15,885 nt of DNA, taken from contig JAUYKX010000044.1 of the NCBI GenBank assembly GCA_030699055.1, forward strand, positions 1 through 15,885, in the 5' to 3' direction. The first letter of the stretch is position 1; each line of letters opens with the position of its first letter. The DNA comes from Candidatus Nanopelagicales bacterium (GTDB lineage Bacteria; Actinomycetota; Actinomycetes; S36-B12; UBA10799). The position numbers and the translations under genes were made by a program. Below, one piece after another: positions 7,058 through 14,186 of this stretch. A model generated the notes under the pieces. It was given only the letters and a program-made list of their open reading frames with translations, made no database searches and had not been told where the DNA came from.

Positions 7058-8194
7058 CTATTCACCTGGGGAATGGAAGATCGACCGCTGGGGCCAAATC
7101 ACCGGGGTCGGGGGGGTCCTTGGCCCCGACCAGGGCGCCGGCACCGCGTTGAGGCGCTCGGCCATTTCGTATGCCATGGTCTCGTAGTTGGAGCGCCACT
7201 TGCGGAACTGGGTCCAGGCCTCGCGGACACCACGCTCCGGGCGGTAGCCGACCGTTCCCATGGCGTCGACGGTTCGCGTGAACTCCTCGAAAGTGAGCTG
7301 GAGCTCGCCGGGAGTGCCGTCGAGCGAAGGCACTTTGATCCGTTCCACTTCGGCCAGCCCGGCCATGCACTCGACCCCTTGCCGTAGTACCGCCTTGGCC
7401 GTGGCCTGCGGATCGCCGGGTCGAAGAGAAATGTTGAGTGCGGCCGCATCCATCACCGCCAGCAAAGCTATCCACCAGTGGCGCGAGGCTCGAGCCGAAC
7501 GGGTGTGGATCAAGGGCGGATAGCTGGAGTGGGACTCGGAGACGTCGGCCGCCCAGCGTTCCCAGCTGATCCACAGTAGTGGCAGGTCTTCCAGGTCGTC
7601 GTGCATGGCAGCCCGCATCAGCAGCTCCGGCCCCCAGTTCGGCTCCCCGGCCCGAGCGTGCATGAGGGTCACTTGAACTTCGCGGCGGTTATAAGAGGCG
7701 TACAGCGTGGGTAGATAACCGATCATCAGACCGATGACGATGGGTCCGGTCGCCGCTGCCGCGAAATCGATCAGCGTCAACTGTGCGCGGTCGGAGGAAG
7801 CGAAACCGAGGGTGAACAGGCTCGAACCCGCCTCGCGCATCGACGCACCGAAGTCAAGCCTGTTTCCCGCGTTCAGCGCGAGCCCGTAGCCCAGCAGGAA
7901 GATTCCCAGCCAGGCCAAAAGCGTGAGCACGATCTCCAGAGGAGCCACCCACGTCAGCAGGCGGTCCCGGGCCGTATAGCTCGACAGCCGCCGGGCGATC
8001 CGGCGAAGCAAGCCCTCAATTCCTCGGGAAACCGAGGTCGAAATGAGCGACCTGGTGGGCCGGGCGATGATCACGGTCCGGATCACGCTACTCGCGGCAG
8101 CCAGGATCAGCAGCAGTCCGGCACAAAAGCCGAGCCAGCCGGCAGCGTCGACTATCGCTGCGGTTGTTGATTCCGACGGCAGGATCGAGCGCAC
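7058..8194 (-). CDS. Membrane protein with a two-TM ion-channel-like core and large cytoplasmic C-terminus
   Basis: A 378-residue protein. Hydrophobic segments lie near residues 13-40, 85-108 and 145-170. Between the last two, GSSLFTLGFASSD (about 122-134) sits where two-TM potassium channels have a pore helix and selectivity filter, so the core resembles Ion_trans_2. The filter-like TLGFA lacks the canonical TxGYGD, so potassium selectivity is not supported. The remaining 200 residues are soluble and helical, rich in Trp and Arg (LLWISWERWAADV, WTQFRKWRSNYETMAYEMAERL), and I recognise no domain there. GTG 8194 has TAAGGT 6 nt upstream and is probably leaderless. The gene diverges from the DUF4446 gene over 33 bp and ends at a strong terminator. 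The role is unknown; the channel idea is an inference from topology and pore position. Confidence 0.7.
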   Translation of the reverse strand: MRSILPSESTTAAIVDAAGWLGFCAGLLLILAAASSVIRTVIIARPTRSLISTSVSRGIEGLLRRIARRLSSYTARDRLLTWVAPLEIVLTLLAWLGIFLLGYGLALNAGNRLDFGASMREAGSSLFTLGFASSDRAQLTLIDFAAAATGPIVIGLMIGYLPTLYASYNRREVQVTLMHARAGEPNWGPELLMRAAMHDDLEDLPLLWISWERWAADVSESHSSYPPLIHTRSARASRHWWIALLAVMDAAALNISLRPGDPQATAKAVLRQGVECMAGLAEVERIKVPSLDGTPGELQLTFEEFTRTVDAMGTVGYRPERGVREAWTQFRKWRSNYETMAYEMAERLNAVPAPWSGPRTPPTPVIWPQRSIFHSPGE

Positions 8195-8227
8195 GGTCGA
8201 ACCTTAGCGACTGACTATCGTTAGCCC
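8195..8227. promoter_or_regulatory. Compact divergent promoter region with two leaderless promoters
   Basis: The 33 bp between GTG 8194 (minus) and GTG 8228 (plus) hold TAAGGT on the minus strand (8201-8206) and TATCGT on the plus strand (8216-8221), each 6 nt before its GTG. With a 17-bp spacer, each -35 would lie in the first codons of the opposite gene, so the two polymerase footprints overlap. Confidence 0.6.
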
Positions 8228-8716
8228 GTGGGTTCGGGAGATCAGGGCTGGTTGCCGACGTTGATCGCGGTGTTGGCGTTGGCCGTGGCGGTCTCCGCGT
8301 TCGTCATGGGCTTCGTCGCGCTGGCCCGGGGCAGACAGGCTCGCGACCGATATCGCCGGATCACCGGAGCGGACCGCGACGTGGTCGATGTGTTGCTCGA
8401 TCGGGTGACGGCGATTGACGCGAATACCAGCGCGATCGGCCGATTGGCCGCCTTGGTCGAGGCGACCCGCGACGACGTCGCACATTCGTTGCGCCATGTA
8501 GCGGTGATCCGGTACGACGCCTTCCGCGATGTTGGCGGGCGGCGGTCGTTCAGTGCCGCGTTGCTCGATGACAGCGGGGATGGTCTGGTCCTGACGACAT
8601 TGTGCGGTCGGACCGACAGCCAGACAATCGCCAAGGGTGTCACGGGGGGCACCGCTGGCGGGTTGACCGATGAGGAGACGGAAGCGGTTCGGCGAGCGAT
8701 GGGAGTTGACGCATGA
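8228..8716 (+). CDS. DUF4446 family protein
   Basis: A 162-residue protein with one N-terminal membrane segment (residues about 9-33, TLIAVLALAVAVSAFVMGFVALA). A basic stretch (RGRQARDRYRRI) and a helical region that may be a coiled coil follow (DVVDVLLDRVTAIDANTSAIGRLAALVEAT). The C-terminal signature is HVAVIRYDAFRDVGGRRSFSAALLD, GDGLVLTTLCGRTDSQTIAK and LTDEETEAVRRA, which is characteristic of DUF4446. The function of the family is not known. The soluble domain probably faces the cytoplasm. Its stop overlaps the pheA start (ATGA at 8713-8716), so the two are translationally coupled. GTG 8228 is supported by TATCGT 6 nt upstream. Confidence 0.88.
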   Translation: MGSGDQGWLPTLIAVLALAVAVSAFVMGFVALARGRQARDRYRRITGADRDVVDVLLDRVTAIDANTSAIGRLAALVEATRDDVAHSLRHVAVIRYDAFRDVGGRRSFSAALLDDSGDGLVLTTLCGRTDSQTIAKGVTGGTAGGLTDEETEAVRRAMGVDA

Positions 8717-9648
8717 TGAGGGAGACGATCGGTTACCTCGGGCCACCGGGAACGTTCACCGAAGCAGCGCTGGCGGCGATGCCGTCGGCCGCCGGTTGTC
8801 AGGCCCGACCACTGGCGAGTGTGGAGGCCGTACTCGACGCTGTGCGGGATGGTTCGACGTCGGCGGGGGTCGTGCCCATCGAGAACTCGCTGGAGGGTCC
8901 GGTCACTACGACCCTTGATGCCCTGGCCAATGGCGATGCCCCGTTGCAGATCTTCGAGGAATGGGCGCTGCCGGTCCGGTTCGCTTTGCTTGCTCGTCCT
9001 GGGACCAAACTGGCCGATATCCGCCGGGTTTCGACGATTCCGATCGCGGCCGCTCAGTGCCGCCGATGGCTTGGTGCCCAGCTACCTCAGGTTGGGGTAT
9101 TGGCAGCCGTTTCCACGGCGGGGGCTGCGGCCATCCTCGGCGGACCGGACCCCGTTTCGTACGAGGCGGCGATCAGCCCGGCGGTGGCGGCGGCCCATTA
9201 CGGCCTGGAGGTGCTCGCCGACGACATCGGCGACAACCCGGAGGCGACCACCAGATTCGTACTCGTGCGCTCGCCTGCGCACCCACCCGCCCGCACCGGT
9301 GCCGACAATACATCCCTGGTTCTCTTCATGCGCGAAGACCACGCCGGGGCACTCTTGGAGATCTTGACCGAATTCGCCGTGCGGGGCGTCAACCTCACCC
9401 GGATCGAGTCACGCCCGACCCGGCGCCAACTCGGCGACTACTACTTCTCCGTCGATTGTGAAGGACACGTTGACGACGCCCGGGTCGGAGAAGCCCTGAC
9501 CGGGCTCCGTCGCGTGTGCGCCGAGGTCAGATTCCTCGGCTCCTACCCGCGCCACGACGGCAAAGAGTCGCACGTGCGTCGGGGAACGGCCGACGCCGAC
9601 TTCGCCGCCGCCGCCGGGTGGCTGGAGCGGATCAGGTCAGGCGGCTGA
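8713..9648 (+). CDS. pheA: Prephenate dehydratase
   Basis: A 311-residue stand-alone prephenate dehydratase. It converts prephenate to phenylpyruvate in phenylalanine synthesis, in the cytoplasm. The PDT domain shows GYLGPPGTFTEAAL (7-20), VPIENSLEGPVTTTLD (54-69) and DNPEATTRF (174-182), which contains the conserved TRF. An ACT domain from about 200 to 280 carries the allosteric ESRP motif (232-235) and DYYFSVDCEGH, so feedback inhibition by phenylalanine is expected. No chorismate mutase domain is fused. It overlaps DUF4446 by 4 bp (ATGA), with GGGAG 7 nt before the first ATG; a second ATG follows at once. Its last 12 bp overlap the convergent Lnt-like gene. Confidence 0.97.
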   Translation: MMRETIGYLGPPGTFTEAALAAMPSAAGCQARPLASVEAVLDAVRDGSTSAGVVPIENSLEGPVTTTLDALANGDAPLQIFEEWALPVRFALLARPGTKLADIRRVSTIPIAAAQCRRWLGAQLPQVGVLAAVSTAGAAAILGGPDPVSYEAAISPAVAAAHYGLEVLADDIGDNPEATTRFVLVRSPAHPPARTGADNTSLVLFMREDHAGALLEILTEFAVRGVNLTRIESRPTRRQLGDYYFSVDCEGHVDDARVGEALTGLRRVCAEVRFLGSYPRHDGKESHVRRGTADADFAAAAGWLERIRSGG

Positions 9649-11214
9649 GGTCGCCGGGGGTGCTTGTCTGTTCTCACGCCGGGCCCGTCGCCAGAGTCGC
9701 CCTTGACCCCAAATCCGAACTACCAGCCCGACCACGCAGACCCAACCGAACACCGGCCCCAGCTGCGTGTAGGGGGCGTCACGCGTGCCGAGGGGGACGT
9801 CGGCGATGACAATGGCTTGACCGTGATCGTCTGCGAAGAATGACTTGGCCAGGACCGTTCCCGAGGCGTCGACAATGCCCGACCCGTTGAGCGACTCGTC
9901 CTTGACGTAGGAGACCCGGTTCTCGACCGCTCGCATCACCACCGTCTCCAGCCGGCTCGGCCCGATGGCCGTCCAGTCTCCTGTCGAGGCAGTCATGATC
10001 TGAGCGCCGGTTGCCGTCATGATCCGGGTGGGTGCTTCAAACGACATGTCGAAGCAGATGATCATTCCGATAATGCCGAGGTCGGTTTTGAACACCGGAT
10101 AACTCACCGGCTGATCGAAGTCTTCGTTGTCCAAGATCACGGGATGGATCTTGTAGTAGATTCCGACGAGTTGACCGTCGGGTGCCCACAGACCGGTCAT
10201 GTTGGAGGCTTTCGGGTCGGGTGCGCCGACTGTCCACCCGGCCTGGATGTACATGCCGGTCTCCCGGGCGAGTGACGGGATGAAGTCCGGGTTGGTCAGC
10301 CGGGGGTCGAAGTACAACACCACTTCTCCCCAAACCGCCATCTGCGCGCCCTGTTTGGCGGCCTCCCGAGTCATCCGGGCGAGCTTCTCGTAGAGGGCCG
10401 GCGTGGGCTGTCCCCATCCGGCCGCGTCGACCCCCAGACCCGGTCCCTGTTGGATGGCCGCGATGCGGGCCTTCGGTTGGTTTTCCAGCGCATCGCGGGT
10501 GGAGGAGAACATTCCCACGCTGACCACCACCCACAGCAGGGTCAGGACGAGCCCGATCGACCCGACCTTGGCGAACACGGCTCCTTCCACCGGCGGGCCG
10601 TCGGCCGGTGGGCGGGACCGGTCCATCAACCTGATGATCGCCAAGGCGATGACGCAGTTGAACAAGATCATAATGAAGGCCAGTCCGGCCTCACCGAAGA
10701 TGCTGATCGGCTGGATCAGCGTCGGCACGAATGCCAGGGTGGACGGCAGCTCTCCTTCACCCCCGAGGACCAGGTTGTCCTCGTAGAGCATCTCGAAAGC
10801 GACCCAGGTGATCGGCAATTGCAGCAGGAACCAGCGGTACCCGGTGCGCTCGGACAGCTTGCGATCGAACGCTCCGATCAGGATGCCGACCAGCCCGAAG
10901 CCCACGGCTATCGCCCATGCCGTTGGGCCCGCGATCTGGACGGACATGCTGGCGAAGCCGCCGTACAGGCCGAGGAAGGCGAGCCCGATCGGGATGCCGG
11001 ACAGTTTTCTCGGCATGTACCGGTACTGCGCGACTATGGCCGGGACCAGGCCGATGATGGCCAGCGGCCAGATTCCCCCGAACTTGAGCTGGGAGAACAG
11101 CAGCATCAGGGCGGACAGGATTCCCAGGGCCAGGCCGATCAGCCAGTTGCCGCGGCGGACCCTGGGGGCGGGTGCCGTGGAAGCTGCGGGGGCCGTTTCG
11201 GCCTCGATACTCAT
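9637..11214 (-). CDS. Lnt-like membrane carbon-nitrogen hydrolase (apolipoprotein N-acyltransferase family, divergent)
   Basis: A 525-residue protein from ATG 11214. The frame is open to 11283, but TACCCT lies exactly 6 nt before this ATG. About six or seven N-terminal hydrophobic segments (residues about 25-235) precede a nitrilase-type domain, and one more TM (GPVFGWVCVVGLVV) closes the chain, as in Lnt. The Glu-Lys-Cys triad of the superfamily can be assigned to Glu297 (AVWGEVVLYF), Lys355 (IYYKIHPV) and Cys387 (IICFDMSFEAPTR). True Lnt enzymes add the third acyl chain to lipoproteins at the outer face of the cytoplasmic membrane. Here WGE replaces WPE, and the usual PFGE after the Lys loop is absent, so the substrate may differ. 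Lnt homologues in other actinobacteria may have changed roles, so I do not give a symbol. Confidence 0.8.
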   Translation of the reverse strand: MSIEAETAPAASTAPAPRVRRGNWLIGLALGILSALMLLFSQLKFGGIWPLAIIGLVPAIVAQYRYMPRKLSGIPIGLAFLGLYGGFASMSVQIAGPTAWAIAVGFGLVGILIGAFDRKLSERTGYRWFLLQLPITWVAFEMLYEDNLVLGGEGELPSTLAFVPTLIQPISIFGEAGLAFIMILFNCVIALAIIRLMDRSRPPADGPPVEGAVFAKVGSIGLVLTLLWVVVSVGMFSSTRDALENQPKARIAAIQQGPGLGVDAAGWGQPTPALYEKLARMTREAAKQGAQMAVWGEVVLYFDPRLTNPDFIPSLARETGMYIQAGWTVGAPDPKASNMTGLWAPDGQLVGIYYKIHPVILDNEDFDQPVSYPVFKTDLGIIGMIICFDMSFEAPTRIMTATGAQIMTASTGDWTAIGPSRLETVVMRAVENRVSYVKDESLNGSGIVDASGTVLAKSFFADDHGQAIVIADVPLGTRDAPYTQLGPVFGWVCVVGLVVRIWGQGRLWRRARRENRQAPPATSAA

Positions 11215-11220
11215 GGGGGC

Positions 11221-11226
11221 AGGGTA
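11221..11226 (-). promoter_or_regulatory. -10 box of the leaderless Lnt-like gene
   Basis: TACCCT on the minus strand is followed by 6 nt (GCCCCC) and ATG at 11214. No Shine-Dalgarno is present, consistent with a leaderless mRNA. Confidence 0.5.
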
Positions 11227-11293
11227 GTGACGATTCAGCGGCAAGTGCCCGGCTGATGGGCCGACCCGGTACCCATAAGCCAAAAAGGTCCGG

Positions 11294-11863
11294 TCAACCG
11301 CCCCCGAGCAGACTCAGCGCTTGGGCCAGCCGTTCTGAGGCGGTTCCAGACAAGGAGTGCAATCGCAGGCCGTGGGCGCGGGTCAGATCACTCAGCACGG
11401 TTTCCACCCGCTCCCGAAGGGCGGGGCCGTCGCGCTGACCGGGGTCCGGGGTCCACGGGATATCCGGCAGGCACTTGAGCACGATCCGGTATTCGCGTTG
11501 ATGTTCCAGGCCGGCGACCAGCAGGGAGTCGTCGCCGAAGTAGGCGATGGAATACGCGGGCGTCATCAGCACACAGGGATCGCACACCACCCACGCTTTA
11601 TCGCTGTCCCGCGCTCTCCCGAGCGCCTCGGCTTCCCGGGCAAGCTGCTCCCGCATGACCGCCGCTTGTTCATCCCGCCGCGGTGCCCGGCCGTGAGCGG
11701 TCACGAAATCGCGCAGAGCCTCGGTCACGAGCTCGGCGTCGAGAGTCCGGGCCAGATCACGGGCCAGCGTCGACTTTCCGGTGGCCTCGGCTCCCAGTAG
11801 TCCGATCAGTTGCGGACGCGTCCCGAAAATGTCCGCCCGGGACGCGTCGCCTTCACTGGACAC
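11294..11863 (-). CDS. P-loop ATP-binding protein, NadR C-terminal kinase-like (AAA_28)
   Basis: A 189-residue protein with a Walker A motif at residues 24-32 (GAEATGKST, Lys30). The conserved Glu/Arg in VTEALRDFVTAHGRAPRRDEQ (46-66) and the acidic strand AWVVCDP (90-96) recall the kinase part of NadR, as does LPDIPWTPDPGQRDG (132-146), which NadR-type nicotinamide riboside kinases carry as PDIPWxxDxxR. The expected activity is ATP-dependent phosphorylation of a small molecule such as nicotinamide riboside. The nucleotidyltransferase and HTH domains of full NadR are missing, so only the kinase-like module is present and the substrate is inferred. The gene starts 9 nt after the NlpC/P60 stop with GAGGT 6 nt before its GTG, so it forms an operon with that gene although the functions look unrelated. 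Confidence 0.75.
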   Translation of the reverse strand: MSSEGDASRADIFGTRPQLIGLLGAEATGKSTLARDLARTLDAELVTEALRDFVTAHGRAPRRDEQAAVMREQLAREAEALGRARDSDKAWVVCDPCVLMTPAYSIAYFGDDSLLVAGLEHQREYRIVLKCLPDIPWTPDPGQRDGPALRERVETVLSDLTRAHGLRLHSLSGTASERLAQALSLLGGG

Positions 11864-11872
11864 CGCAAGACC

Positions 11873-12451
11873 TCAGGCGATGATCACTCGGCCCGCCCCG
11901 GCGAACTTGTTGCGCCACCACGGGGCGTTGATGCTCTCCACTCGAATGCCCGACCGCGGGTTGTTGGCCCCGATCATCTTTCCGCGGCCGATGTACATGG
12001 ACACATGCTGCGATCCTCCCGGACCCCAGAACAACAAATCGCCGGGCAGCAGGTTTCTCTTCGCCACCCGCTTGGTCTGACGCATTTGGGCGACCGAGTA
12101 GTGGCTGAGGTTCCGCTTGGCAACCGTCTTGTACAACCACATGGTGAAACCGGAGCAGTCGAACGCTCGCGGTCCGCTGGCGCCGTACACGTAGCGCGCC
12201 GTGCGCATCTTTGAACGGGCAACCACCACGAGTCGTTTGCGCAGTGCGGCCGCCTTTCGTTCCCGCTCGGCCCGCAGTTGCTCGCGGGTGGGACGAGCCG
12301 GAGCCGCCGGGGCGGTGACCGCCGCCGGGACTACCCCGGATTGGGGACCGGGCAGGTCGTCGGCCGATGAAGGACCGGCCGCCAACGGGATGGTGACCGC
12401 CACCAGCGTGGCGGCGATGATCGTCGTCTTTCGGTGATCGGAAAAGCGCAT
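11873..12451 (-). CDS. Secreted NlpC/P60 (C40) peptidoglycan endopeptidase
   Basis: A 192-residue protein from ATG 12451, chosen because AGGAG lies 9 nt upstream; the open frame continues 11 codons further without a signal. Residues 1-30 form a Sec signal peptide (MRFSDHRKTT, hydrophobic core, cleavage near PSSA|DD). A Pro/Ala linker and a basic helix rich in Arg, Glu and Lys follow (residues 55-85). The NlpC/P60 domain covers about 82-192, with the catalytic Cys99 in FDCSGF, His149 in SQHVSMYIG and a third polar residue near Asn163 (GANN). Such enzymes cut between D-Glu and the diamino acid in peptidoglycan stem peptides outside the membrane. Actinobacterial relatives act in daughter-cell separation. 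The long structured leader and upstream repeats suggest tight control. Confidence 0.93.
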   Translation of the reverse strand: MRFSDHRKTTIIAATLVAVTIPLAAGPSSADDLPGPQSGVVPAAVTAPAAPARPTREQLRAERERKAAALRKRLVVVARSKMRTARYVYGASGPRAFDCSGFTMWLYKTVAKRNLSHYSVAQMRQTKRVAKRNLLPGDLLFWGPGGSQHVSMYIGRGKMIGANNPRSGIRVESINAPWWRNKFAGAGRVIIA

Positions 12452-12661
12452 TGAGGTTATCTCCTGTATGTCTGCTCCCGCCAACGGCGCGCCTCGTCGA
12501 ACGCCGAAGCGCTGACGAGCTACCAGGACTAGCTACCAGGACGAGCTTTCAGCCCGTCTCAGGCGAGAGGTTGAGATGCTGTTCGCATCGGGCCCGTCCC
12601 GGGCCATCGATGGTCAGCACATCGCTCGCACCCGGGCTTTCCGGGTTCTCGGACGAGCAAC
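12452..12661 (-). promoter_or_regulatory. Structured 5' leader of the NlpC/P60 gene; possible divergent c-di-AMP (ydaO-type) riboswitch
   Basis: The presumed transcript leader is about 210 nt. It contains perfect or near-perfect stems at 12630-12635/12641-12646, 12604-12613 (CCATCGATGG), 12591-12595/12601-12605, 12575-12579/12585-12589 and 12540-12546/12552-12558. Two of these overlap and exclude each other. Fragments resemble the ydaO consensus: GAACCC followed by CCGGGTG, and later CCCGA, ACAGC and AACCTC. The match is incomplete. C-di-AMP riboswitches commonly control actinobacterial cell-wall hydrolase genes, which makes this the first class to test. Confidence 0.35.
12518..12543. repeat. 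Tandem 13-bp direct repeat in the NlpC/P60 leader
   Basis: AGCTACCAGGACT (12518-12530) is followed directly by AGCTACCAGGACG (12531-12543), 12 of 13 bases identical. It lies between the stem region and the Shine-Dalgarno. Each unit can compete for the same pairing partner. Confidence 0.75.
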
Positions 12662-12668
12662 GCAAAGC

Positions 12669-12674
12669 ACCGTA
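12669..12674 (-). promoter_or_regulatory. Candidate -10 box of the NlpC/P60 gene
   Basis: TACGGT on the minus strand, within GCTACGGT. The -35 position falls near 12692-12697, just downstream of the GTCAC repeats. No consensus -35 is seen, consistent with activator dependence. Confidence 0.45.
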
Positions 12675-12696
12675 GCAGCGATTTCCAGGCGAAATA

Positions 12697-12711
12697 GTCA
12701 CACTGCGTCAC
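12697..12711. promoter_or_regulatory. GTCAC direct repeats, OmpR/PhoB-type site candidate
   Basis: GTCAC occurs at 12697-12701 and again at 12707-12711, exactly 10 bp apart and next to the expected -35 of the NlpC/P60 promoter. OmpR/PhoB-family regulators bind such direct repeats. MtrA, which controls cell-wall hydrolases in actinobacteria, is the obvious candidate. Confidence 0.4.
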
Positions 12712-12717
12712 GATCAA

Positions 12718-12846
12718 TTATCCACAGGAAACTCTCTGTCGAACTTCACCAACGTAATTCCGGTCATTATGCGGAAAGCGCCTCACTGTCCGTAGTGACG
12801 TTCCGATTTGTCCTGTGAGAACGCCCACAGCAACATCTTGTGCACA
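12718..12846. promoter_or_regulatory. Two DnaA-box-like 9-mers
   Basis: TTATCCACA at 12718-12726 is a perfect consensus DnaA box. TTGTGCACA at 12838-12846 is in the same orientation and differs by one base from the TTGTCCACA form common in actinobacteria. The stretch 12714-12866 otherwise shows no gene and no clear terminator for serS. Confidence 0.45.
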
Positions 12847-12866
12847 GTGCGTTGCCGTCGCCCTTC

Positions 12867-14186
12867 TCAGGCGGGCGGGATGAACTGGCTCACACCACCG
12901 AGGAACGGCCTGAGTGCGGCAGGAATCGCCACCGATCCGTCTGAGCGTTGATGGTTTTCCAGCAGGGCCACAATGGTTCGGGTTACCGCACATAACGTGC
13001 CGTTTAGGGTCGCCACCGGCTCGTTCGACTTTCCCACTCGGGTCCGGATTCGAAGTCGGCGAGCCTGGAACTCGGTGCAATTAGAAGTCGAGGTGACCTC
13101 GCGGTAGCGGCCCTGACTCGGAATCCAGGCTTCACAGTCGAACTTGCGGGCCGCGCTCGCTCCCAAGTCGCCGGTGGCCACATCGATCACCCGATACGGC
13201 AACTCAAGGGCGTCGAGAAACCGCTGCTGACGCTCCAGTAACCGCCGGTGTTCGTCGTCGGCCTGGTCGGGAGGGCAGAACGAGAACATCTCCACCTTGT
13301 CGAACCAGTGGACCCGGAAGATGCCCCGGGTGTCCTGACCGTGCGAACCCGCCTCCCGGCGGAAGCACGGCGAGTAACCGGCGTATCTCAGCGGGAGAGT
13401 CTGTGGGTCGAGGATCTCGTCCATGTGGAAGGCCGCGAGGGGAACTTCCGCCGTTCCGACCAGGTACAGGTCGTCGGCTTCCAGTCGGTAGACGTTTTCC
13501 GCCGCCTGCCCGAGGAATCCTGTTCCCTCCATGGCTGCCGGCCGGACCAGAGCCGGCGGGATGACCGGGGTGAGTCCGTCTTCGACCGCCATGCTGATGG
13601 CCAGATTGACCAGGGCGAGTTCCAGCAGCGCTCCGGGCCCGGTGAGGTAGTAGAAGCGGCTGCCCGAAACCTTGGCTCCCCGCGGCACGTCGATGGCTCG
13701 AAGGTGTTCGCCGATGGTCAGGTGATCGCGGGGATCGAAGCCCTCGGCCGCGAAATCTCTCGGCCGGCCGACGGTGGATATCACCCGGAAGTCTTCCTCA
13801 CCTCCGACCGGCGCGGCGGGGTCGACCACGTTGGACAGAACGAGCAAGGCCTGGTCCAGGGCGACTTCGGCTTCGCGGACTCGAACCTCGGCTTCCTTCA
13901 CCTGGTCGGCCAGGGTTGCCGCAAGGTCCCGGGAGGTCTGGGCCGCGAAACGAGCCTGCTCGGCTGCGGCCTCGTCGGCTGCCTGCTTCACCGCGCGCTG
14001 CAAGCTTCCGATCTCGCGGCTCAGCCGATTTTGTTCCGCCCGAGCCTGTTCGAAGGCGTTGGCAGCGGCCCTACGGGCTGTGTCCGCCGCCCGGGCCCGG
14101 TCAACGGCCGCCGGGTCCTCTCCTCGCGCCTCCTGCGAAGCCCGCAGTAGGTCCGGTTGATCGCGAAGAACCCTGATGTCGATCAC
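12867..14186 (-). CDS. serS: Seryl-tRNA synthetase
   Basis: A 439-residue class II aminoacyl-tRNA synthetase that charges tRNA-Ser. The N-terminus [24 protein letters not shown] is typical, followed by the long helical arm (about 25-115) that contacts tRNA-Ser. Catalytic landmarks are GTAEVPL (244-250), motif 2 around 271-301 ([29 protein letters not shown] in pieces) and motif 3 ([20 protein letters not shown], 394-413). Family consensus near motif 2 is usually HQF; here it reads HWF. The start is GTG 14186: the frame is open to 14510, but the upstream part coincides with another gene, and its stop TGA overlaps this GTG (GTGA, 14183-14186). Translation is therefore probably coupled to that small gene. 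Confidence 0.96.
   Translation of the reverse strand: MIDIRVLRDQPDLLRASQEARGEDPAAVDRARAADTARRAAANAFEQARAEQNRLSREIGSLQRAVKQAADEAAAEQARFAAQTSRDLAATLADQVKEAEVRVREAEVALDQALLVLSNVVDPAAPVGGEEDFRVISTVGRPRDFAAEGFDPRDHLTIGEHLRAIDVPRGAKVSGSRFYYLTGPGALLELALVNLAISMAVEDGLTPVIPPALVRPAAMEGTGFLGQAAENVYRLEADDLYLVGTAEVPLAAFHMDEILDPQTLPLRYAGYSPCFRREAGSHGQDTRGIFRVHWFDKVEMFSFCPPDQADDEHRRLLERQQRFLDALELPYRVIDVATGDLGASAARKFDCEAWIPSQGRYREVTSTSNCTEFQARRLRIRTRVGKSNEPVATLNGTLCAVTRTIVALLENHQRSDGSVAIPAALRPFLGGVSQFIPPA

Noticed and set aside
6969..7187. 72-codon plus-strand open frame starting MANKPKSFDDLSTCG
   Set aside because: It has no Shine-Dalgarno and no TANNNT at the leaderless distance, and about 130 bp overlap the end of the channel-like gene on the other strand. 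No family is recognisable.
12452..12661. Firm annotation as a ydaO riboswitch
   Set aside because: Only fragments of the consensus match, and a five-base insertion interrupts the most conserved 3' block. It is kept as a candidate only.
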